NCBI GenBank assembly: GCA_001602885.1
Contig: LUZH01000315.1
Location: 1-7,115, forward strand
Direction: 5' to 3'
Length of the DNA: 7,115 nt
DNA from: Bacteroidales bacterium Bact_16
GTDB lineage: Bacteria; Bacteroidota; Bacteroidia; Bacteroidales; UBA932
In this document: one piece after another, positions 1 to 5,408 of the stretch
Layout: each line of letters starts with the position of its first letter
Numbering within the stretch: position 1 is the stretch's first letter
Program-made: the position numbers and the translations under genes
The notes under the pieces: model-generated
Databases searched by the model: none
What the model saw: only the letters and a program-made list of their open reading frames with translations
What the model was told of the DNA's origin: nothing

Positions 1-39
1 GGACAGGACGGCCAGGGCCGCGAGGATCAGTTTCTTCAT
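1..39 (-). CDS. N-terminal 13 codons of an exported protein, cut by the window edge
   Basis: Reading leftward from an ATG at 39-37, the frame gives MKKLILAALAVLS and runs off the window. Two lysines followed by a hydrophobic run are the n-region and start of the h-region of a Sec signal peptide, possibly of a lipoprotein, but the cleavage site lies outside. The start sits only 7 bases after the stop codon of the glutaminyl cyclase gene, so it is probably the next gene of the same operon. No Shine-Dalgarno sequence precedes it, as for the other genes here. The family cannot be told from 13 residues. Confidence 0.7.
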   Translation of the reverse strand, partial: MKKLILAALAVLS

Positions 40-46
40 CGTGTGG

Positions 47-820
47 TTATTTGACGGGGACGAGTTTGATTTCGTAGAGGCGCGGCCAGTATTTGCCGGT
101 CAGGTAGATCTTGCCGGTCGCCGGATCGCGTGCGATGCCGTTGAGCACGTCCGTCTCGGGCTTGCGGAGCTTGTCCGGCAGCAGGCCGCTGCAGTCGACG
201 GTGGCCTCGACGGTGCCGTCGGCGGGGTTGATGATGACGATCAGGTCCGTGGTGTAGACGTTCGCCCAGACCTTGCCGTCGATGTATTCCAGCTCGTTGA
301 GCAGGCGCACCGGGCGGCCGTCCATCTTGACGGTCACGCTGCGCTCCTGCTTGAACTCGGGCGTGAGGAAATACAGCCGGGCGGAGCCGTCCGAGGCGAT
401 CAGGGACTTGCCGTCGGTGGTCAGGCCCCAGCCCTCGCGGGGATAGGAATAGGTCTGGCGGTACTCCAGCGTCCTGGCGTCGTAGACGAACGCGACCTTG
501 TTGAGCCAGGTCAGGATGAAGAGCTTGTCGCCCAGCATCACGGAGCCTTCGGCGAAATATTTCTGCTGGAAATTCATCTTCGAGAGGACCTTGCCGGTGG
601 CGAGCTCCACCTCGCGGAAGGTGGACTGGCCGAACTGGCCGGTGCTCTCGTAGAAGCGTCCGCCCGCGAAGAACAGGCCCTGGGTGTAGGCGCCCGTGTC
701 GTGGGGGTATTCCTTGACGACCTGGATCTTATATTGCTTGACGCCCGCGCCGGAGCAGCCGGTGCACAGCAGTGCCAGCGACAGGGCCATGAGGGCGCGC
801 AGGATGTTGTTTCTTACCAT
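47..820 (-). CDS. Glutaminyl-peptide cyclotransferase (glutamine cyclotransferase family), predicted lipoprotein
   Basis: This 257-residue protein belongs to the bacterial/plant-type glutaminyl cyclases, beta-propeller enzymes that turn an N-terminal glutamine into pyroglutamate and release ammonia. Family-like blocks are spread along the chain: YTQGL (45-49), YESTGQFGQS (57-66), EGWGLT (129-134), SDGS (143-146), NELEYIDGKVWANVY (175-189), LNGIA (226-230) and TGKYWP (241-246). The glutamate-containing NELE segment is one of the most conserved parts of the family. The N-terminus has basic residues, a hydrophobic core and TGC ending at Cys22, a plausible lipoprotein cleavage site although -3 is Cys. 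No acidic residues follow Cys22, so a periplasm-facing anchor is more likely than surface display. The start ATG overlaps the end of the nitroreductase gene by 7 bases, which suggests translational coupling. Length is normal for the family and nothing looks broken. The family call is firm; the natural substrates are inferred. Confidence 0.93.
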   Translation of the reverse strand: MVRNNILRALMALSLALLCTGCSGAGVKQYKIQVVKEYPHDTGAYTQGLFFAGGRFYESTGQFGQSTFREVELATGKVLSKMNFQQKYFAEGSVMLGDKLFILTWLNKVAFVYDARTLEYRQTYSYPREGWGLTTDGKSLIASDGSARLYFLTPEFKQERSVTVKMDGRPVRLLNELEYIDGKVWANVYTTDLIVIINPADGTVEATVDCSGLLPDKLRKPETDVLNGIARDPATGKIYLTGKYWPRLYEIKLVPVK

Positions 821-1440
821 TTATCGTAGTGGATGTTCTCCGGTTTCCATTTGTCCTTGGGCTGGTCGTCACCGGCGGGATAGCCCACGGGAACGACGCA
901 GTAGGGGGAGACGTTCTCCGGCAGGCCGAGGACCTCGCGGACGTTGTCCATCCGCTCGGCGTAGGGGTAGCAGGCCGTCCAGACGGCGCCCAGGCCGGTC
1001 GCCTCGGCGGCCAGCAGGAGGTTCTCCGTGGCGGCGGCGCAGTCGGCCGTCCAGTTGCCGTTCTCCGTCTCGACCGGCTCGGCGTCGGGCTGCCCGAAGG
1101 GGCGCATCGACATCGTGGTCTGTCCGCAGACCACGAACACGGCGGCCGCCTGGGAAATCATCCCGCCGCGCGGGCCCGCGAGGGCGTCCTTGACGGCCTG
1201 GTCGGTCACGACGACGAAGCGCCAGGGCTGCAGGTTCATCCCGGTAGGCGCGGCCATCGCGGCCCTGAGGAGGGTCTCGATCTGGTCCTGGGTGAGCTTT
1301 TGGTCGGTGTAGGAGCGCACGCTCTTGCGAGCGAATATGGTCTCGAGCGTGGCGTTGCCCTGCTGCTGTTTCGGGGCGCAGGAGACGAACGCGGCCGACG
1401 CGGCCAGCGCGAGAAGCACAAGGATTCTGACGGATTTCAT
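814..1440 (-). CDS. Nitroreductase-family flavoprotein with a lipoprotein signal peptide
   Basis: The 208-residue product is an FMN-dependent nitroreductase-family protein; members use NAD(P)H to reduce nitro compounds, quinones or related electrophiles. The FMN-phosphate motif R-x-S-x-R is at Arg38, Ser40 and Arg42, followed by APTGMNLQPW (64-73), the flavin-contacting segment, and GLGAVW (149-154), the second family block; VPVGYPAG (183-190) matches the usual C-terminal strand. The chosen start gives MKSVRILVLL, then a hydrophobic stretch and VSC at Cys21, a lipoprotein-type signal with a weak lipobox (Phe at -3). An in-frame ATG at 1467 would add nine residues, but it lies inside the -7 promoter element and puts a poor leader before the signal. 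An exported, lipid-anchored nitroreductase is odd because FMN is normally inserted in the cytoplasm. The gene is first in a cluster with the glutaminyl cyclase. The substrate cannot be predicted. Confidence 0.9.
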   Translation of the reverse strand: MKSVRILVLLALAASAAFVSCAPKQQQGNATLETIFARKSVRSYTDQKLTQDQIETLLRAAMAAPTGMNLQPWRFVVVTDQAVKDALAGPRGGMISQAAAVFVVCGQTTMSMRPFGQPDAEPVETENGNWTADCAAATENLLLAAEATGLGAVWTACYPYAERMDNVREVLGLPENVSPYCVVPVGYPAGDDQPKDKWKPENIHYDKW

Positions 1441-1466
1441 ATTAATTGGTTCTTGGGTCGATTCCA

Positions 1467-1474
1467 CAAATATA
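1467..1474 (-). promoter_or_regulatory. Bacteroidota-type -7 promoter element before the nitroreductase gene
   Basis: On the minus strand this reads TATATTTG, an exact match to the TAnnTTTG consensus of the Bacteroidota primary sigma factor. It lies 27 bases upstream of the chosen ATG, which would give a short leader of roughly 20 bases. A TTTG -33 element at the usual distance is not evident, so the match rests on the -7 box alone. It sits in the only AT-rich gap (1441-1496) within the gene array, which supports a separate promoter for the nitroreductase and glutaminyl cyclase genes. No terminator is visible in the same gap, so read-through from upstream remains possible. Confidence 0.6.
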
Positions 1475-1485
1475 ATGAATTATAT
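1470..1485. promoter_or_regulatory. Perfect AT-rich dyad overlapping the -7 box
   Basis: ATATAAT and ATTATAT are perfect 7-base inverted arms separated by GA. The dyad overlaps the putative -7 element at 1467-1474, a typical place for a repressor operator. It is pure A/T apart from the central G, so it could arise by chance in an AT-rich promoter, and it is too weak to be a terminator. Confidence 0.35.
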
Positions 1486-1496
1486 GGAAAGGTCCG

Positions 1497-2942
1497 CTAA
1501 CGGCGCGGCAGCGGATTTCCCATGCGGGATGCGTCGCGCGTGCCGTCCTCGCTGAGGTCGAAGACCATGTATTTCCGCGAAAGTGGCGTGTAGGCCCGCC
1601 AGCCGTTGCCGGGGCGGCCCGTTTTCGCGAAGTCGGTCCAGCAGCTGATGACGTGCTCCGCCAGCGCCCAGTCGGCTTCCGTGAACGGGCGGTCGCCGCG
1701 GTCGAGCGACTTGAACACGTACCAGAGCTCGGAGGAGTGGAACGCGCCCTTCATGTCGTGCGAGCCTTCGGCGTCGTCCGGCAGCGCGTGCGCGAACTGG
1801 TAGGCGTAGACCGGGCTGTGGGCCTTGTTGCGGAGCTCGTTGAAGATGCGGATGCTCCACTGGGTGTCGCCCAGGTCGTCGCGCGTGAAGCCAATCATGT
1901 AGGGGATGTCCTTGATGCGCCCGTTGGTGGCGGCCGCGTCGAAGCTCTCCGGCAGCACGTAGCCGTCCACGACGGGCGAGGTGGCCAGCCGGACGGCTTC
2001 GCCGGTCCCGGCCGCATGTCGGGCGCCGAGCCCGAAGACCTCCTCCGTGGAGGCGGCGCGCATCTTCTCCAGCGTGTCGTAGCCGGCCCAGTCGAAGACG
2101 GCCTTGTAGGCCGCTGCGTTGGCGGCGACGACCGAGTCGGCCTGCGCCGCCGTCTGCTCCGCGACCTGCGGATAGACGCCTCCGCCGCTCTGGAGGATGG
2201 CTTTCTTGATGAGGCCGCCGGTGAGCGGCGAGGCGACGAGCGTCTTGACGCTGCCCGCGCCGGCGCTCTGGCCGAAGACGGTGATGTTGTCCGGGTCGCC
2301 ACCGAAGGCGGCGATGTTGGCGTGGATCCATTTCAGCGCGGCGATCTGGTCCAGGATGCCGTAGTTGCCGCTGACGTGCTCCGGGCTTTCCTCCGCCAGG
2401 AGCGGATGGTTCATGAAGCCGAAGATGCCGAGGCGGTAGTTGACCGTGACCAGGATCACGCCCTTCTGCGCCCAGACCTTGCCGTCGAATTCGGGCTCGT
2501 AGCCCCAGCCGCCGGTGTAGGCGCCGCCGTGGATCCACATCGCCACGGGCAGCTTCCTGTCGGTCTGGCCCGGTGCGGGCGTCCAGACGTTGAGGTAGAG
2601 GCAGTCCTCGCTGAATTCGGGGTCTTCCCAGTAGAATTCGCTGGTCCAGGGGTTGCTGGCGTCGTGCGGGGCCTGCATGGCGCCGGGCCCGAAGGTGTCG
2701 GCGACCTTGACGCCCTCCCAGGGCACGACGGGCTGGGGCGCCTTCCAGCGCAGCTCCCCGACGGGCGGGGCGGCGAAGGGGATTCCCTTATAGACATAGA
2801 CACCCTCGATGGAGGATTCGACGCCCTGGATCCGGCCTCCTTCGATGTCCAGGACCGGATTGCCCAGCAGGGCCGGGGCCGGTGCCTGCGCGCATCCGGC
2901 GAGCAGGAGGGCGATGGCTGCAATGACTGACGGTGTTCTCAT
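1497..2942 (-). CDS. Type-B carboxylesterase (alpha/beta hydrolase), predicted lipoprotein
   Basis: This 481-residue protein is a serine esterase of the type-B carboxylesterase family, acting on ester bonds outside the cytoplasm. An N-terminal signal ends in LAGC with Cys17 as the lipidation site; no acidic residues follow, which favours a periplasm-facing anchor. Family hallmarks in order: YKGIPFAAPPVGELRW (51-66), EDCLYLNVW (112-120), oxyanion-hole HGG (138-140), the nucleophile motif GQSAG with Ser226, the likely acid at Asp355 or Asp356 in GFTRDD, and the catalytic His402 in GAFHSSELW. The acid-to-histidine stretch is short, as in the compact bacterial members of the family rather than the cholinesterase-like ones. 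The triad appears intact. The gene starts 15 bases after the stop of the second deacylase paralog, so it is probably co-transcribed with it. The substrate is unknown; acyl or acetyl esters of glycans, xenobiotics or lipids are all possible, and the context suggests envelope lipids only by association. Confidence 0.93.
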   Translation of the reverse strand: MRTPSVIAAIALLLAGCAQAPAPALLGNPVLDIEGGRIQGVESSIEGVYVYKGIPFAAPPVGELRWKAPQPVVPWEGVKVADTFGPGAMQAPHDASNPWTSEFYWEDPEFSEDCLYLNVWTPAPGQTDRKLPVAMWIHGGAYTGGWGYEPEFDGKVWAQKGVILVTVNYRLGIFGFMNHPLLAEESPEHVSGNYGILDQIAALKWIHANIAAFGGDPDNITVFGQSAGAGSVKTLVASPLTGGLIKKAILQSGGGVYPQVAEQTAAQADSVVAANAAAYKAVFDWAGYDTLEKMRAASTEEVFGLGARHAAGTGEAVRLATSPVVDGYVLPESFDAAATNGRIKDIPYMIGFTRDDLGDTQWSIRIFNELRNKAHSPVYAYQFAHALPDDAEGSHDMKGAFHSSELWYVFKSLDRGDRPFTEADWALAEHVISCWTDFAKTGRPGNGWRAYTPLSRKYMVFDLSEDGTRDASRMGNPLPRR

Positions 2943-2954
2943 ATGCGGTGCGGG

Positions 2955-2986
2955 TTGCTAGAATCTGTATCCCAAAGACCATTCCA
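2955..2986. repeat. Short direct repeat at the 3' end of the second deacylase gene, copy 1
   Basis: These 32 bases match 4200-4231 with two mismatches. They cover the stop codon and the codons for the C-terminal beta-strand (SLGYRF here, SLGYSF in the other copy). The repeat reflects the tandem duplication of the two deacylase genes and conservation of the C-terminal aromatic signal used for outer-membrane assembly. Confidence 0.75.
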
Positions 2987-4184
2987 GGTTGAGGCCCCGG
3001 TGGGTGTCGCGCAGGTCCACGCCGGCGAAGAGCCCGCCCAGCCGGGCGAACTGGTAGCGCATGCCGACCTTCTTGAGGACGGGGCCGAAGCGGTCCGCGA
3101 GGCCGGTGCGTTTGGAGAGGTATTTCCCGACGATGACGTGGGCGGATATCTGGCGGTAGTGGAATTCCTGGGTCAGGTAGATGCCCGCGTGGAACGGCGA
3201 ATAATTGTCAGGATCGTCCTCGCGGCCTGTCTGCAGGACGTCCGTCATCCAGTAACTGTTGTCGGACCAGCCCCCTTCCGCCCCGACGCCGGTGGCGAAG
3301 ACGGGGGAGTAGCGCCAGACCAGCTCGGCGCAGAGGACGACGCGCGGGCGGGCCGGCGCCCTGCGCTCCCGGTGGCCGTTCCGGTCATAGGCGTTCTGCT
3401 CGTCGGTGAAACAGAGTACGCCGGCGGCCGCGGACACTTGCAGGTGCAGTCCCTTGGGGTATTCCGGCCGCTCCGGGCGCACCGCGGAGCGCGGCGTAAA
3501 CTGGACGGGGGCCAGATAGTAGCGCGTGCCGACGCTGAGACTGAGCTCGTTCGTGCCACAGTTCTCGGCTGTGTGCATGGCATTGGAGTGGTGCGTCAGG
3601 TACAGGCCGCCGGTCAGCGCCCAGTGCGGCGAGAGGAAACACTCGGCGTGCAGGCCGGCGCCGACATCGAAAAAGACGTGCGAGCCTATGTAGACGTTGC
3701 TCGGGTTGTTCTTGTGGTGATAGCACTGGTCGGAATAGGCCAGGCCCAGCTCGACGGCGGGGCCGAAGCGGAAAGCCCGGGTCCGGATCCAGTCGAACTG
3801 GGCCCAGCCGTACAGGTTCACGATGTCGCCCAGGCGGGAGTCGACGGGCTCTTTATTCCCCGAGGGGACGTAGGGCTTGAATTTCATCAAGCCCGCGAAA
3901 TCGTGGGAAAGGCCGATGCCGAAGGTCGGGTAGTTGTAGGCCCATTCGTACCAGTTGCCGTCTTCCGGAAGCGTGGTCAGGCCGGCGGTGACGCCGACCA
4001 GGCCGCTGACGTGGGTGTTCAGCAATATGTCGCGGAGCCTGGCACTGTTCAGGAAGTCGTTGCAGCGTGCGTAGCCTTCCACGCTGAGGTGCCTGCTGTC
4101 GACGGTCTGCGCCGGCAGCAGGCAGGAGCCCGCCGTCATGGACAGTCCGATGGCCAGCAGGCCGGTTCTGATCGAGTTTTTCAT
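2958..4184 (-). CDS. PagL-like acyloxyacyl hydrolase / lipid A deacylase, outer-membrane beta-barrel (paralog 2)
   Basis: The 408-residue product resembles the Bacteroidota acyloxyacyl hydrolase proteins related to PagL, which removes an ester-linked 3-position acyl chain from lipid A in the outer membrane. Support comes from alternating beta-strand composition, the block NWYEWAYNYPTFGIGL (77-92), the active-site segment LTHHSNA with His198 and Ser200, a following N-x-G-x-N (208-212), and a C-terminus ending in GYRF with the terminal Phe expected of a BAM substrate. The position matching PagL's catalytic Glu is Asn212, with Glu213 next to it. The chosen start MKNSIRTG aligns with the paralog upstream; an ATG at 4199 would add MHQIH and leave only 3 bases after the previous stop. 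The signal probably ends at LLPA before Gln26. Compared with paralog 1 it has about six extra residues near 100-115 and six cysteines after the signal. Enzyme activity is inferred from the family. Confidence 0.85.
   Translation of the reverse strand: MKNSIRTGLLAIGLSMTAGSCLLPAQTVDSRHLSVEGYARCNDFLNSARLRDILLNTHVSGLVGVTAGLTTLPEDGNWYEWAYNYPTFGIGLSHDFAGLMKFKPYVPSGNKEPVDSRLGDIVNLYGWAQFDWIRTRAFRFGPAVELGLAYSDQCYHHKNNPSNVYIGSHVFFDVGAGLHAECFLSPHWALTGGLYLTHHSNAMHTAENCGTNELSLSVGTRYYLAPVQFTPRSAVRPERPEYPKGLHLQVSAAAGVLCFTDEQNAYDRNGHRERRAPARPRVVLCAELVWRYSPVFATGVGAEGGWSDNSYWMTDVLQTGREDDPDNYSPFHAGIYLTQEFHYRQISAHVIVGKYLSKRTGLADRFGPVLKKVGMRYQFARLGGLFAGVDLRDTHRGLNLEWSLGYRF
4099..4184. repeat. 86-bp near-identical direct repeat covering the signal-peptide codons, copy 1
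   Basis: This segment aligns without gaps to 5317-5402 with 81 of 86 bases identical by my count. It encodes the whole signal peptide and the first mature residues (MKN to QTVD) of paralog 2. Beyond it the two genes diverge quickly, so this is a local patch of high identity inside an older duplication. Confidence 0.85.
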
Positions 4185-4199
4185 ATGGATCTGATGCAT

Positions 4200-4231
4200 T
4201 TGCTAGAAACTGTACCCCAAAGACCATTCCA
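4200..4231. repeat. Short direct repeat at the 3' end of the first deacylase gene, copy 2
   Basis: This is the partner of 2955-2986, with two mismatches in 32 bases. It covers the TAG stop codon and the C-terminal strand codons of paralog 1, and lies immediately before the alternative start codon of paralog 2. Confidence 0.75.
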
Positions 4232-5408
4232 AACTGTAAGAACGGTCCATCTGATGTGCGCGCATGTCCAGTCCGGCGAAGAGGCCGCCCGCGCGGGCGA
4301 AGTGGTAGCGCGCGCCGAGTTTCTGGAAGGTCCGGCCGACGTCTTCCGTCAGGCCGGTGCGCTTGAAGAGGTAGTAGCCGGCGGCGAGGTGGACGGACAC
4401 CTGCCGGTAGCGGAATTCCTGGATGATGTAGAGGCCTGCGCGCAGCGGGGAATAGCCGGCCGGATCCGTGCCGCCGGTCAGCAGCAGGTCGGTCTCCCGG
4501 TAGTTGTTGGCGGCGTAGTCCAGTTCCGCTCCGATGCCGGTGGCGAAGATAGGGGAGTAGCGCCAGAGCAGCTCGGTGCCGAGGACGGCGCGCAGGCGGG
4601 CCGGCGGCAGCCGGTCGGGCGCGCCCGACTTGAGGATGCCGTCCAGCTCGACCGGGCAGCTGTGCACGCCGGCCGCGGCGAATACCTGCCAGTGCAGCCC
4701 CTTGGGGAATGCGGGCCGCTCGGGATGCACCGCGGAGCGGGGCGTGAAGCGGACCGGGGCCAGGTAGTGGCGCACGCCGGCGCCGAACGAGCATTCGTTG
4801 ATGCCGAGGTTGGGCGCCCGGAGCATGCCGTTGGAGTGGTGCGTGAGGTACACGCCGCCGGTCAGCGCCCACTGCGGCGTGAAGCGCCATTCGGCCCGCA
4901 GGCCGGTGCCGATGAGGGCGAAGACGGGCGAACCGATGAAGCGGTTGGCCCGGTTGGTATGGTAGTCGTAGGTCTGCCCGGTGAAGGCCAGGCCCAGTTC
5001 CAGCAGCGGTCCGAAGCGGAAAGAGCGGGTCCGGACGAAGTCGAATTCCGCCCAGCCGTAGAGGTTGGCGATGTCGCCCAGCCGGGAATTGTTCTTGAAG
5101 TCGAGCGAGCCCGAACGGCCGTAGGAGAGCGCCAGGCCGAAGGTCGGATAGTTGTAGGCCCACTCATACCAGTTGCCGTCTTCCGGGTGCGTGGACAGGC
5201 CGGCCGAGAGGCCGTACAGGTCGTAGGCGTGGCTGTCCAGCAGGTTCTGGTAGATGCCCTGGCCGTCCAGGATGTTGTTGTAGCGCGCGTAGGCGCCTAC
5301 GTTGAGGTGTTCGGGGTCGACGGTCTGCGCCGGCAGCAGGCAGGAGCCCGCCGTCAGGGTCAGTCCGATGGCCAGCAGGCCGGTTCTGAAAGCGTTTTTC
5401 ATGTTCAT
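4203..5408 (-). CDS. PagL-like acyloxyacyl hydrolase / lipid A deacylase, outer-membrane beta-barrel (paralog 1)
   Basis: This 401-residue protein is the tandem partner of the gene at 2958-4184; by eye a little over half of the residues match. It carries a Sec signal peptide ending near LLPA before Gln28, then NWYEWAYNYPTFGLAL (79-94), RLGDIANLYGWAEFDF (109-124), and the active-site segment YLTHHSNG with His190 and Ser192, aligned to His126 and Ser128 of Pseudomonas PagL. NLGIN follows (200-204), placing Asn204 at the position of PagL Glu140, with Glu205 adjacent. The C-terminal half repeats the barrel character and ends SLGYSF, with the terminal aromatic residue typical of outer-membrane barrels. 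The start is fixed by an ATGA overlap with the stop of nhaC (5405-5408), giving MNMKNAFRTG; MKN at 5402 is the alternative. The frame stays open far upstream inside nhaC, but that part has no family resemblance. The role in lipid A or phospholipid deacylation is inferred from the family. Confidence 0.88.
   Translation of the reverse strand: MNMKNAFRTGLLAIGLTLTAGSCLLPAQTVDPEHLNVGAYARYNNILDGQGIYQNLLDSHAYDLYGLSAGLSTHPEDGNWYEWAYNYPTFGLALSYGRSGSLDFKNNSRLGDIANLYGWAEFDFVRTRSFRFGPLLELGLAFTGQTYDYHTNRANRFIGSPVFALIGTGLRAEWRFTPQWALTGGVYLTHHSNGMLRAPNLGINECSFGAGVRHYLAPVRFTPRSAVHPERPAFPKGLHWQVFAAAGVHSCPVELDGILKSGAPDRLPPARLRAVLGTELLWRYSPIFATGIGAELDYAANNYRETDLLLTGGTDPAGYSPLRAGLYIIQEFRYRQVSVHLAAGYYLFKRTGLTEDVGRTFQKLGARYHFARAGGLFAGLDMRAHQMDRSYSLEWSLGYSF
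5317..5402. repeat. 86-bp near-identical direct repeat covering the signal-peptide codons, copy 2
   Basis: This is the partner of 4099-4184, located 1218 bases away. The five differences are clustered: two near the middle of the hydrophobic core and three near the N-terminus. Together the copies bracket paralog 1, so recombination between them would remove one gene copy and leave a single intact fusion. Confidence 0.85.

Noticed and set aside
2019..2300. Possible loss of the acid residue or internal deletion in the carboxylesterase, given its short acid-to-histidine spacing
   Set aside because: Compact bacterial members of the family have similar spacing, and GFTRDD and GAFHSSELW are both present and in frame, so the gene looks intact.
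1653..2930. A 425-codon open frame on the plus strand opposite the carboxylesterase
   Set aside because: It lies entirely within a gene with an intact catalytic triad on the other strand and shows no motif of its own.
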